Part shown: one piece after another, positions 38,843 through 46,446 of the stretch
Numbering within the stretch: the first letter of the stretch is position 1
How the letters are laid out: each line of letters starts with the position of its first letter
From: Candidatus Hydrothermarchaeum profundi
GTDB lineage: Archaea; Hydrothermarchaeota; Hydrothermarchaeia; Hydrothermarchaeales; Hydrothermarchaeaceae
Direction of reading: 5' to 3'
DNA length: 64,000 bases
Assembly (NCBI GenBank): GCA_002011125.2
Contig: MTMF02000009.1
Span: forward strand, 1,704,989 to 1,768,988
Translations under genes and position numbers: made by a program
Notes under the pieces: model-generated
The model's input: the letters and a program-made list of their open reading frames with translations, nothing else
The model's database searches: none
What the model was told of the DNA's origin: nothing

Positions 38843-39203
38843 CCTCGCCCCCCCTAATCTTGCTGATAAGATACAAGTTTATTGCAACACTACAAATAAG
38901 GAGATATACCATAGCTATCTCAGAGACTTTCTGAAATCTCTCTATATTATATAAGTGGACTGCCTCTATGTCCAATACCGCTTCGAAAAGCTCAAGCATT
39001 TCAGTGATCATGAAAATAAATAAAGCAATTACACCAAGAAATGCCGCTATCCTCACCTTTTTCCAGTTTTCTTTCAAAAATTTTAACCCATCACCTGAAA
39101 TAAGCCATTCTTTTCTCCAAAGTGCAACAATTAATAAAGTAGAGGTTACTAAAAATAAGATTAGGATTCCGATTGTATATAGTAAATCCATAAGCTCAGC
39201 CAT
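38829..39203 (-). CDS. Three-helix membrane protein of the kinase operon
   Basis: 124 residues with hydrophobic helices at about 5-27, 50-70 and 92-115, and polar loops with acidic clusters (EMLELFEAVLDIEAVHLYNIERF). Size and helix spacing resemble the membrane part of the downstream kinase, so it may be a detached sensor or a partner subunit. No known family recognised. First gene of the three-gene operon. Confidence 0.65.
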   Translation of the reverse strand: MAELMDLLYTIGILILFLVTSTLLIVALWRKEWLISGDGLKFLKENWKKVRIAAFLGVIALFIFMITEMLELFEAVLDIEAVHLYNIERFQKVSEIAMVYLLICSVAINLYLISKIRGGEVGVL

Positions 39204-39326
39204 TTAGATCAACAAGGCAATAGTTGATTATCTCATTTTGAATTTTCATTCTTTGGGAATAAATAATTTTTCAAAACTTCTTCAGCCCCTATTGATGTAG
39301 CAAGGCATTACGGCTCATTATCAATA

Positions 39327-39400
39327 AGCCCCGGGCGGGATTCGAACCCGCGACCTCTTCCTTACCAAGGAAGCGCTCCACCATGCTGAGCTACCGGGGC
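39327..39400 (-). tRNA. tRNA-Thr (GGT)
   Basis: A complete cloverleaf reads on the minus strand: acceptor GCCCCGG/CCGGGGC, D-arm GCTC...GAGC, anticodon stem CTTCC/GGAAG around loop TTGGTAA (anticodon GGT), T-arm GCGGG-TTCGAAT-CCCGC. Discriminator base is U; CCA is not encoded. No intron. Confidence 0.97.
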
Positions 39401-39525
39401 GTGAATAAAGGATTAGAAAACTCTCTATTAAAACTTTTCTTGAAAATATTTTTCTAAAGTTTAAAAAACTTCATTCTCTATCATAGTGGGCAGAATACCT
39501 ATTAACTTAAAAAATAGTAAGGTGT

Positions 39526-39563
39526 GAGTTCCAGGTAACCCTGGGGGTTACCTCAAAGAACTC
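39526..39563 (-). terminator. Strong hairpin after the FKBP gene
   Basis: AGGTAACCC-tgg-GGGTTACCT is a perfect 9-bp stem, extended by outer arms GAGTTC and GAACTC. It begins 10 bases after the FKBP stop and is followed on the minus strand, about 15 bases later, by TTTTTT. It is probably a terminator or mRNA 3'-end stabiliser; archaeal terminators usually need only the T-run, so a hairpin this stable is unusual. Confidence 0.55.
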
Positions 39564-39572
39564 CCGTATCCT

Positions 39573-40031
39573 TCACTTCTGCACGTCAGCAACTTTTATT
39601 TCGAAGATCAGCGTCTTCCCGGCTAAGGGATGATTAAAATCTAATACAACTTCATCCGCAGATACTTTAGTTATAACCGCTTGACCCTGTGGGGTTCTCA
39701 CGATCATACCTACTTCTGGCTGAATTTCGCTCTGCTCGAAGACCTGTATTGGAAAGTTCTGAACAAGATCTGGATAAACTTCACCATAGGCCTTTTCTGG
39801 GGGAAGGGTGACTTTCTTTTCTTCACCTACTTCCATGCCCTTTAAAGACTCTTCAATCCCAGGTATTATCTCGCCTGCTCCGACTCTCACTGTGATGGGC
39901 TCATAAACCCTCTCTTCGTTATAGATTCCTGCCTTCTTTGCAACCTCTTCATCTGAAGTATCGAAAACTTCTCCATTCTCGTATTTCCCTGTGTACTCTA
40001 ATTTCACTATACTTCCCTCTTCAACTTTCAT
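39573..40031 (-). CDS. FKBP-type peptidyl-prolyl isomerase (SlyD-like)
   Basis: A 152-residue proline isomerase and chaperone. The FKBP core (VKLEYTGKYENGEVFDTS ... GAGEIIPGIEESLKGMEVGEEKKVTLPPEKAYG) is split by the insert-in-flap chaperone domain (QVFEQSEIQPEVGMIVRTP ... VVLDFNHPLAGKTLIFEI). This is the short archaeal form, cytoplasmic, without a His-rich tail. Its ATG overlaps the stop of a 63-residue ORF (ATGA), with GAGGTGA as ribosome site. A TATA-like CTTATATAAAA also lies just upstream, so it may be transcribed both alone and with the two small genes. Confidence 0.92.
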   Translation of the reverse strand: MKVEEGSIVKLEYTGKYENGEVFDTSDEEVAKKAGIYNEERVYEPITVRVGAGEIIPGIEESLKGMEVGEEKKVTLPPEKAYGEVYPDLVQNFPIQVFEQSEIQPEVGMIVRTPQGQAVITKVSADEVVLDFNHPLAGKTLIFEIKVADVQK

Positions 40032-40219
40032 ATTTTATTCACCTCATTTTTATATAAGATTCTTGAAAGAATCCGCATTAGAAAAGAAGACCCACTGAAT
40101 GGATATTCAAAAACTTTTTTACTTAAATAATTGATAATTTGATCCTGATTCTCCACATTAACTGGGAGGGGCCCATCATAAACATCTTCTTCAAAAGCAG
40201 TTAAATGAGTAACTTTCAT
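40028..40219 (-). CDS. Hypothetical 63-residue protein upstream of FKBP
   Basis: Starts MKVTHLTAFEEDVYDGPLPVN and ends with a basic amphipathic segment (LMRILSRILYK). It overlaps the FKBP start by 4 bases and lies 3 bases after another small ORF, a packing typical of real operon genes. No motif recognised. Confidence 0.45.
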   Translation of the reverse strand: MKVTHLTAFEEDVYDGPLPVNVENQDQIINYLSKKVFEYPFSGSSFLMRILSRILYKNEVNKI

Positions 40220-40222
40220 TGG

Positions 40223-40360
40223 CTATTGCTTCCTCTCCCGATTATTTCTAAATGAAGACAGAACTTCCCTGAAGCATCTAGAAACTTCTTCTAGGAAATC
40301 AAGCTGCCCCAGTTTTCCCTCCCGGTAAAATAAGGGAAAAATTTCTTGAAGTTCTTTCAT
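40223..40360 (-). CDS. Hypothetical 45-residue protein
   Basis: Not on standard length cut-offs. ATG at 40360 follows TTATATAGT by about 24 bases, the spacing of a leaderless archaeal transcript. The peptide starts MKELQEIFPLFYREGKLG and is rich in charged residues and predicted helix. Three bases separate its stop from the next small ORF. Confidence 0.4.
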   Translation of the reverse strand: MKELQEIFPLFYREGKLGQLDFLEEVSRCFREVLSSFRNNRERKQ

Positions 40361-40462
40361 ATTAGGAAGCGGCAAAATAATACTATATAAGCGTTACGGT
40401 GAGATATGAGATTTTCTTTAGGGAAATCCAAATAATGCTGAGCTTTTTTTCTTTTACAAAAT

Positions 40463-41491
40463 TTAGTGTGTGAAGAGATGAGCTTTAGGTATTAGTTGCG
40501 AGTACTCATAATAGCTTACTTCAGAATACCAATGTCCAGAGATTTTTGCGATAGCTAGAACTGAGAAGAACAGTACAGTAAGAAAGATACCAAACAAAAT
40601 AGGCGAAAGCTTTTCCTGAGAAGGCCATATATGGAGTGCATTGGAAGGGCAATTTTCTATACACTTAAAGCATTTAATACATTCTTGCGAGCTTACTTTA
40701 CTCTGTGACTCTACCTTGATGTAGCTTGGGCAGACCTTTGAGCACTTTGAACAGGAAGTACATTTCTCGCTCTCTCTCACTATCTTAAGAGGACTAAATA
40801 TCCCTACTACCCCTAGAAGAGCTCCATAAGGGCAGAGATACCTGCACCAAAAATTATGGATGAAGAGAGATGCTATAACTAATAGGCATGTAACTAATAT
40901 TGTGAGAGTGCCAGGCTGAATCCAGAAATCCAGCATTTTAACATCTACCACCTTGTTATAAGGAGAGTTAATAAAGGCGTAGGCTGTGGTACCAGACATA
41001 TCAATTAAGACAGCTTTTATAAAAAAAGCCAAAATTAAATATTTTATTGACCTTAAAGGATAGTCCAGAAGCTGGGGAACCAAGAGCTTCTTACCGCTTA
41101 TTTTTTTCCCTATGCCTCCTAAAAACTCTGAGAGGGCTCCTATAGGACATAGCCAAGAACAGAAGCCTCTTGCAAAGAATGATGCAGATAGAAGAGCGGC
41201 AAGGAAAATAGCGAGTCCAGCAGGATGCACTGTATCATATAGCCCTGTAGATATCCAGCTTTTAAGACCTACAAGAGCGCTGATAGGGAGAAACGCCTCT
41301 ATAGCTGGGGGTCTTGATACATAGGCGGTTCCATCTCTGAAATGTGAAACGAAAAGATAGAATTGCCAGCCCTCGTAAACGAGGATCGTTACAATAGTCA
41401 GTTGTATCGTATTACGTAGCTTTTGAGAATTTTTTGAGCCATAAAGATATTTATTTATATGCTTATACACCAAATCATACACTATACCCAC
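40463..41491 (-). CDS. NapH-like membrane polyferredoxin
   Basis: 342 residues with about five membrane helices and paired cytoplasmic cysteine motifs typical of NapH/CcoG/RdxA proteins: FCSWLCPIGALSEF and WCRYLCPYGALLG at helix ends, then a two-cluster ferredoxin domain (CTSCSKCSKVCP and CIKCFKCIENCP). Such proteins carry electrons between the quinone pool and periplasmic or cytoplasmic reductases. The partner is not adjacent. A final membrane helix lies near residue 300. The spacer 41492-41752 beyond its start is about 80 percent A/T and non-coding. Confidence 0.85.
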   Translation of the reverse strand: MGIVYDLVYKHINKYLYGSKNSQKLRNTIQLTIVTILVYEGWQFYLFVSHFRDGTAYVSRPPAIEAFLPISALVGLKSWISTGLYDTVHPAGLAIFLAALLSASFFARGFCSWLCPIGALSEFLGGIGKKISGKKLLVPQLLDYPLRSIKYLILAFFIKAVLIDMSGTTAYAFINSPYNKVVDVKMLDFWIQPGTLTILVTCLLVIASLFIHNFWCRYLCPYGALLGVVGIFSPLKIVRESEKCTSCSKCSKVCPSYIKVESQSKVSSQECIKCFKCIENCPSNALHIWPSQEKLSPILFGIFLTVLFFSVLAIAKISGHWYSEVSYYEYSQLIPKAHLFTH

Positions 41492-41711
41492 GTCCTATAT
41501 GACGCTTTAAATTATTTGAAAATTAATTATAAAAAATTTATTATTATAAAATATAACTTTTAATGGAATTTTACTTTAATTATAAAGGTATAATACCTAT
41601 ATTAAATTGGACAATATAATCAAGAAAAAATGACAATTATTAAAAGCACTCTACCCAAAAAATAGCAAAACTGGAAAAATGTTTCAAACGCCAAATAAAA
41701 TTGCAGTATTG

Positions 41712-41753
41712 ATGCAGGGAAGGGATATCAGCATGAATTTACCAGTAAAGTCC
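41712..41753 (+). repeat. Dispersed repeat, copy 1
   Basis: ATGCAGGGAAGGGATATCA followed by TTTACCAGTAAAGTCC, immediately after the VapC-like stop. It aligns with 42527-42570 over about 42 bases with a few changes, and its TACCAGTA core recurs at 44678. All copies lie in spacers of the toxin-antitoxin island. Confidence 0.5.
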
Positions 41754-42142
41754 TACCATGTCGTCTTAACGTATCCGCTCTTTATTATCTCCTCATCTTT
41801 GGTGATCAGAGATGCGTTGATCCTCTGGGCTGTGGCAACTATTATCTTATCATGAATTTCACTTAATTTGTCGAGTTTTAATGTCATTCTGACGGTTTCG
41901 ATATCAAGGGGATAGGGCGGGAAGTTTATCGAGTTCTCTACCATATCCAGGAGTTCGTCAAACTTCAATTTGAAGTTCTTCTTCACAGATATGTAGCTTG
42001 ACTCTGCCAGAACAATCGTCGGGACGACTATTACAGCATCTCCTTTCTCTGCCCTCTCATAAACCTTCTTCGCCTCTTCGCCAAGTTGCTTGTCGTCGGT
42101 TAAAAACCAGAGAAAAGGATGGGTATCTGTTACAAAGACCAT
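41753..42142 (-). CDS. VapC-like PIN-domain toxin
   Basis: A 129-residue PIN ribonuclease. The acidic residues expected for the metal site can be placed: D in VFVTDTHPFLWFL, E in TIVLAESSYI, D in SEIHDKIIVATA and the later DE. The pattern TDTHPFLWFLTDD is common in VapC of type II toxin-antitoxin systems, where it cleaves tRNA or rRNA. It starts directly after the upstream 73-residue gene. The end abuts repeat copy 1. Confidence 0.85.
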   Translation of the reverse strand: MVFVTDTHPFLWFLTDDKQLGEEAKKVYERAEKGDAVIVVPTIVLAESSYISVKKNFKLKFDELLDMVENSINFPPYPLDIETVRMTLKLDKLSEIHDKIIVATAQRINASLITKDEEIIKSGYVKTTW

Positions 42143-42364
42143 TTAAGCACCTGATTTAAAAAGGGATTTTTTGGCCTCTTCTACGTCCTCATCCCCGATT
42201 TCAATTCCCTTCAAGGCACCCTTCAGAGAAACCACTTTTTTTGTTTGGAATCCCTTGCTTAAGCTGAGCTTCAGAAAGTCTAAATCCCTTTGAATCATGT
42301 CTACCTTCTTAGCCAGCTTTTTTATTTCATCCATAACAGACACCCTATACACAAATTCTTCCAT
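42143..42364 (-). CDS. Putative antitoxin partner of the PIN toxin
   Basis: 73 residues: a helical N-terminal part with heptad-like spacing (VMDEIKKLAKKVDMIQRDLDFLKL) and a C-terminal polar tail (EIGDEDVEEAKKSLF) of the kind that wraps around PIN toxins. No clear ribbon-helix-helix or AbrB fold; the second Met (residue 11) could be the start. Stop and toxin start are adjacent, as in vapBC pairs. Role inferred from position and size. Confidence 0.65.
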   Translation of the reverse strand: MEEFVYRVSVMDEIKKLAKKVDMIQRDLDFLKLSLSKGFQTKKVVSLKGALKGIEIGDEDVEEAKKSLFKSGA

Positions 42365-42526
42365 ATTTCACGATAAAAAAGTTTCCTCTTCTGGATTTAA
42401 GTAGATCACTATTCGTAGAGTTTAAATCACCACCTAAAATTCTTATTTATTTTTTACCAGCAAACATGGGCTTCGAATTTCAAAAATCTTGAAAAAGATG
42501 AGAAAACCGTCTCTGTAAATTAGTAA

Positions 42527-42570
42527 ATGCGGGGGAAGGAATATCAATGCAGATCTACTGGTAAATCCTC
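42527..42570 (+). repeat. Dispersed repeat, copy 2, with tRNA-Leu 3'-end similarity
   Basis: Begins ATGCGGGGGAAGG, identical over 13 bases to the 3' end of the tRNA-Leu gene (44747-44759), then follows the copy-1 pattern and contains TACTGGTA, the reverse complement of TACCAGTA. The rest of the 370-base spacer 42365-42733 is A/T-rich and shows no gene; a related TTTACCAGCAAA lies at about 42454. Confidence 0.5.
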
Positions 42571-42733
42571 TAACCTTTATCTACCGTTTTAGTCCCTATT
42601 TTTCCATTTCAACTTAAATAGTTTTCCAAAACATGGCCGTGGTTAACATGCAGTTGATCAAACTTAATGCCGGGTCCCAGAGAATCTGCTAACCAAAAGC
42701 ATTTTCAGATGGAACCGCGCTTATAGGGAATCG

Positions 42734-43663
42734 CTATTTTGATCTAAATAATGCATGGTACAGCGAGGGATGTTTCTGGGCTTTTTTGTTGTATTTTATA
42801 CCTCCGAACAGAACATCTAGGTCAATAACACCTCTACCTATCAATTCTAAAAATTTCTGATCACTATCATCAAGCTTAAAAACGTCTTCATAAAACTCTA
42901 CAACACCTCTCTTTATTAACGCAGCATCCAATACTTGACTCTGGGTTGTAAATTGACCTATCTTCCGGACAACCTCTCCATCGTCGTATCTCTTGATCTT
43001 AGATACTAAACCTTCAATCTCTGGCTTCTTCCCAGCTATCAGCATATACAGGATCATCAGCTTTCTAAGTATCTCCTTCTGTAGCTTCAATTTTGATAGG
43101 TTGTACATGTCGAAGAGGTCTCTGGCGTAAAGCCTTTCTGCCATTGCCTTGCTCTTCATTGCACATATCTCCTCGACGATATAGGTGTTCACTTCAAATT
43201 CCGGGACATCCTCAAAGAAATGCCTAAAACCTCGTTTAGCCCTCCCCATAAAGGGCACCCTTTCAAGGTAGTTTATCTCCACCTTAATGCTGTCTTGAAC
43301 GCCTTTCAGGGTCTTATATCTTATCAAAAACCTTTCCATGATGTACGAAGGAGGTTTTTTAGTCACTCTGTATCCTAACCTATCAGCAACTCCTACAATA
43401 CCTTCAGCAATTCGGGGTCTTGCTTTCAGCATTTTCTCCTTTTCCAAAGCGCCAATGAAATTGAGATCCAAGTCTATGGACAGCCTCGGTATATCTAGAT
43501 AGATAAAATTCAGCGCAGTTCCGCCCTTTAGGGCGAGGTTTCTACCAAGTTTCTCATCTTCATAGATCTCAAAAAGCATATTGGTGATGTGATAGGCCTT
43601 CTCTATAAAATCAACGTTAAAGCCAGTGCCCCTTTGTAACCTTTGAAGCGCCCTTAGATCCAT
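42734..43663 (-). CDS. AbiEii-like nucleotidyltransferase toxin
   Basis: 309 residues of the DUF1814/AbiEii family. The nucleotidyltransferase signature LKGGTALNF...RLSIDLDLNF is present near residue 45-70 (GG and the DxD pair), and the later KVEINYLERVPF and EEICAMKSKAMAERLYARDLFDMYNL segments are typical. AbiEii toxins transfer nucleotides to tRNA acceptor ends or similar targets and cause growth arrest during phage or virus attack. Directly follows the AbiEi gene with no spacer. Confidence 0.88.
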   Translation of the reverse strand: MDLRALQRLQRGTGFNVDFIEKAYHITNMLFEIYEDEKLGRNLALKGGTALNFIYLDIPRLSIDLDLNFIGALEKEKMLKARPRIAEGIVGVADRLGYRVTKKPPSYIMERFLIRYKTLKGVQDSIKVEINYLERVPFMGRAKRGFRHFFEDVPEFEVNTYIVEEICAMKSKAMAERLYARDLFDMYNLSKLKLQKEILRKLMILYMLIAGKKPEIEGLVSKIKRYDDGEVVRKIGQFTTQSQVLDAALIKRGVVEFYEDVFKLDDSDQKFLELIGRGVIDLDVLFGGIKYNKKAQKHPSLYHALFRSK

Positions 43664-44473
43664 TTAAACGCCTTCCACTACCTTTTCCAGCCCTGGATCT
43701 ACGATGATCTTCCACCGCTTATTAAACTTCCCCTTCTTATTTACCTCAAAATAGTATACATTTCCAGAAAGCATGCCTTCGAGTTTTTCAAGAAACGAGC
43801 TGGGGGGATTTGCCTGTTCTTTTAACAGTTCAAAAATATAGCCAAGACGGTTTATGAGGATCTTCTCCCCCATCCTTTTTGCATACCCTATCAACTTATT
43901 CCAATCCACATCTTCAACATCCATGAGGCATCGCAGCACCTCTTCGTAGCCTCCAGCGTACTCCGCCCTATCTATCACATCTACTATGGTCCGCTCTAGA
44001 TCGGAGACCACTACTTCTCCCTTTTCATACCCCTTCCTCTCAAATCCAAAAAAACGTTGTTGGGTTAAGATGATTGGCCGGATTACATTTCCATGATACT
44101 CTATCTTAGATACGTGCTTTGTCGTAGATAAATAATAATTCCGAGTAACCTGCTGTGCAAGGCCGTGTAAAGCCAAAGCGGTGTAATAGGAAAAGAAATA
44201 GGGCTTAACGATGTGCTCTGCCACCAGGATGGGATCTTCCACATATTCCCCTTTATCATGAACTATATGTGCCGGTATGCGGACATAGAGGTTGGACTTG
44301 ACCTTGTCTAGTGCACCTTTCTTGTGCATGCTCTTTAGGAGGTTATATGCGTGCATCTTCGAGATATCAAGCAGGTCCATAGCGAGCTCCGCATTAACGA
44401 TGCGCTTATCCTCGGCCTCAAGCATGAAATACAATTTTTGCTCCAGTCCGGAGAGTTTTCTTAATTTGTACAT
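43664..44473 (-). CDS. AbiEi-like antitoxin/transcriptional regulator
   Basis: 269 residues. An N-terminal winged-helix (about 10-65, ISKMHAYNLLKSMHKKGALDKV) is followed by the AbiEi C-terminal domain (AEHIVKPYFFSYYTALALHGL, SDLERTIVDVIDRAEYAGG). In type IV toxin-antitoxin systems this protein represses its own promoter and opposes AbiEii. Its promoter region (44474-44748) contains a long imperfect hairpin and a copy of the island repeat, candidates for its binding sites. ATG start. Confidence 0.87.
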   Translation of the reverse strand: MYKLRKLSGLEQKLYFMLEAEDKRIVNAELAMDLLDISKMHAYNLLKSMHKKGALDKVKSNLYVRIPAHIVHDKGEYVEDPILVAEHIVKPYFFSYYTALALHGLAQQVTRNYYLSTTKHVSKIEYHGNVIRPIILTQQRFFGFERKGYEKGEVVVSDLERTIVDVIDRAEYAGGYEEVLRCLMDVEDVDWNKLIGYAKRMGEKILINRLGYIFELLKEQANPPSSFLEKLEGMLSGNVYYFEVNKKGKFNKRWKIIVDPGLEKVVEGV

Positions 44474-44552
44474 GCTATTTAATTTGTTTTCAAATATTTA
44501 AATATTTTGATTAAAAATATGAAAATAGATTAAATAACTTAATGGAAAACAC

Positions 44553-44603
44553 GTCTATTTATTCTATCTTCTTACTGGTTTCAATCAATAAAATAGACCA
44601 AAA
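44553..44603. repeat. Long imperfect inverted repeat upstream of abiEi
   Basis: GTCTATTTATT and AATAAAATAGAC form about 11 paired bases with one bulge around a 25-base loop containing TTACTGGTTTC. A second small palindrome, TCCCA-aaaaa-TGGGA, follows near 44620. They sit about 80 bases upstream of the abiEi start. Confidence 0.4.
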
Positions 44604-44660
44604 ACTGATATAAAGTCATCCCAAAAAATGGGACAATCGTCCTTTAATATGAGATATGAA

Positions 44661-44690
44661 GATTCAATGCTAATTTTTACCAGTAAATTG
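44661..44690 (+). repeat. Dispersed repeat, copy 3
   Basis: GATTCAATGC-TAATTTTTACCAGTAAA matches the second half of copies 1 and 2 (ATCAATGC ... TACCAGTA). It lies 60 bases from tRNA-Leu. Confidence 0.4.
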
Positions 44691-44747
44691 GTGTTTCAAA
44701 TTATAGAAATGATAGAATTCTGGTATATTGGTCCCGGAATTTTAGTA

Positions 44748-44833
44748 TGCGGGGGAAGGGATTCGAACCCTTGAACCGACTAACGGACAGGACCCTGAAT
44801 CCTGCGCCTTTGACCAGACTTGGCTACCCCCGC
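44748..44833 (-). tRNA. tRNA-Leu (CAG)
   Basis: Minus-strand class II tRNA: acceptor GCGGGGG/CCCCCGC, D-arm GCC...GGC, anticodon stem CAGGA/TCCTG with loop TTCAGGG (anticodon CAG), a long variable arm (about 15 bases) and T-arm AAGGG-TTCGAAT-CCCTT. Discriminator A; no encoded CCA; no intron seen. Its 3' end faces the toxin-antitoxin island. Confidence 0.96.
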
Positions 44834-44974
44834 ATAGAATCTATATTTTCAATTTCTTATGATAAAAAAGTACCTATTTATCTAAATTTATAGAGGAGAA
44901 AAGGGAGAGAATTGTTGCATACTGAATAAGGAGGCATAAAGTAGATTATTCCCTATACACCGATATTTCGTAGC

Positions 44975-45829
44975 TTAAAGTTCTTTCATAATCTTATAAA
45001 TAACAGAGAAATCGAGGTCCTCCAAATTCCTGGATAGTGTTATGCCATATAGCTCTTTAGCAGTACTCCCTGTGAATAGGGGTTTTTTAAGAAACCTCGC
45101 TAGGTCCTGCAGATAATGAAGATCCTTATAAATTAAGGCAACTTTAAAATGCGTAGAAAAGTCTTCTTTGAGCAGTTTTTCTTTTTTCACATTCAAAACC
45201 AGAGAGTCACCAGCGCCTTTAGACAGTATATCTAACACTTTCTCCTTTGGCAAGCCTATCTCTTCCCCAAGCACTACTGCCTCGGCAATAGATGCCATAA
45301 AGGAGCCTAAAAGCATGTTATTAATTAGCTTCATTTTTGTCGCCATACCACGTTCTTCAAGATAGAAGATATTGCTCCCAATTTTTTCTAGCAGGGGAAG
45401 ACATTTTTCGTATGCCTCTCTTCTACCACTAACCAGCACTGTAAGTAGGCCCTTTGAAGCAGGGATAACACTTCCCAATACTGGTGCCTCAATATACGCC
45501 GCATTCACTTTTTCAAAGGTCTCATGGAAATCCAATACATCCTGAAAATGGTTAGTCGTAGTGTCAATGATTATCTTACCATCACAGTCCCCCTGGAGAA
45601 TCCCTCTTTCTCCTCCTATCACGTCCCTTACTGCATTACTGTCAAAGAGGTTCATGAATAAAACATCCACCTTGGATATTAGAGCAGCAGGCGAATCCAT
45701 CATCTCTACCTTTAAGTCCGCCGCCTTTTCTTTAGTCCTATTCCACACAGATAGCTCTACTCCTTCGGAGATCAATCTCCTAGCCATCGCCTTTCCGAGA
45801 TAGCCTAACCCAATAAATCCTACCTTCAT
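44975..45829 (-). CDS. Beta-hydroxyacid dehydrogenase (3-hydroxyisobutyrate dehydrogenase family)
   Basis: 284 residues. The N-terminal Rossmann domain starts MKVGFIGLGYLGKAMARRL and has NRTKEKA after the second strand, suggesting NADP(H) preference. The substrate motif EAPVLGSVIPASKG and the catalytic Lys in TKMKLINNMLLGS are both present. Candidates are succinic semialdehyde/glyoxylate reductase or 3-hydroxyisobutyrate dehydrogenase; the substrate is not decided. It stands alone between tRNA-Leu and the metal operon. Confidence 0.85.
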   Translation of the reverse strand: MKVGFIGLGYLGKAMARRLISEGVELSVWNRTKEKAADLKVEMMDSPAALISKVDVLFMNLFDSNAVRDVIGGERGILQGDCDGKIIIDTTTNHFQDVLDFHETFEKVNAAYIEAPVLGSVIPASKGLLTVLVSGRREAYEKCLPLLEKIGSNIFYLEERGMATKMKLINNMLLGSFMASIAEAVVLGEEIGLPKEKVLDILSKGAGDSLVLNVKKEKLLKEDFSTHFKVALIYKDLHYLQDLARFLKKPLFTGSTAKELYGITLSRNLEDLDFSVIYKIMKEL

Positions 45830-45954
45830 ATGACTCCCCTAATCTTATTAGCCTCTAGTAAACTTAAAGCTTGATAACTCAGAGCCTACGATTATCACTA
45901 CTTCTTCCAAAAATTCACCACTATACATAAGATTTTATTTACTTTTAGGTGGAT

Positions 45955-46119
45955 TTATTCCATTCCAACTGGCCCGCCTTCCAAGTATTTCTCTGGGTCT
46001 TCTTCGAACTTCGCCTTACAACTTGGAGCACAGAAGTAGTACATCTTACCTTTATAATATTTGGATATTTTAGCGGTCTTTGGATCAACTTCCATACCGC
46101 ATACAGGATCTATTGCCAA
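45955..46119 (-). CDS. YHS-domain metal-binding protein (54 residues)
   Basis: Found by hand. It begins with TTG behind GGAGGTGA and encodes a single YHS domain: DPVCGMEVDP, then YYFCAPSCKAKFEEDPEKYL. The three cysteines and conserved aromatic residues match the YHS modules that accompany copper ATPases and mercury or arsenic genes. It is the last gene of the copA operon and probably a soluble copper or heavy-metal carrier. Confidence 0.85.
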   Translation of the reverse strand: MAIDPVCGMEVDPKTAKISKYYKGKMYYFCAPSCKAKFEEDPEKYLEGGPVGME

Positions 46120-46125
46120 AGCTTT

Positions 46126-46446
46126 TCACCTCCTTATTTCTTCAATTACTTTGATTATTTCTTCTTTGCTGGGAAACGCATCCTGCCTCTCTACTTCTTC
46201 TCCAGCTTTAAAATAAATAAGGGTAGGAGTGCTTGTAACTCTATATCTCTGGGCAACCTCTGCGTATTTCGAGATATCAAGCTTGTAGAACAACACATCC
46301 CCAGAATATTCTTCGTATACCTCCATAACTCTAGGAGTAATAGCCCTACATGGAGCACACCCGGGCACCGTGAACCAAACCACCACAGGCTTATCTGCCT
46401 TCAATACTTTCTCATCAAACTCTTGTCCTGTAATAAACTCCGTTAT
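46126..46446 (-). CDS. Thioredoxin, apparently with an ATA start
   Basis: A thioredoxin fold with CAPC in FTVPGCAPCRAI and the cis-Pro in STPTLIYF. The frame upstream of the only standard start (TTG at 46404, no ribosome site) continues as ITEFITGQEFDEKVLKADKPV, the usual first strand and helix of thioredoxins, back to an ATA codon at 46446 that follows GGAGG by five bases. With that start the protein has 106 residues, the normal length. The ATA overlaps the MerB-like stop. It presumably reduces disulfides for the metal-detoxification neighbours. Confidence 0.8.
   Translation of the reverse strand: MTEFITGQEFDEKVLKADKPVVVWFTVPGCAPCRAITPRVMEVYEEYSGDVLFYKLDISKYAEVAQRYRVTSTPTLIYFKAGEEVERQDAFPSKEEIIKVIEEIRR

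Noticed and set aside
41492-44748. Possible CRISPR array in the repeat-bearing island
   Set aside because: Only three degenerate copies at irregular distances of 0.8-2 kb, with genes between them and no cas genes.
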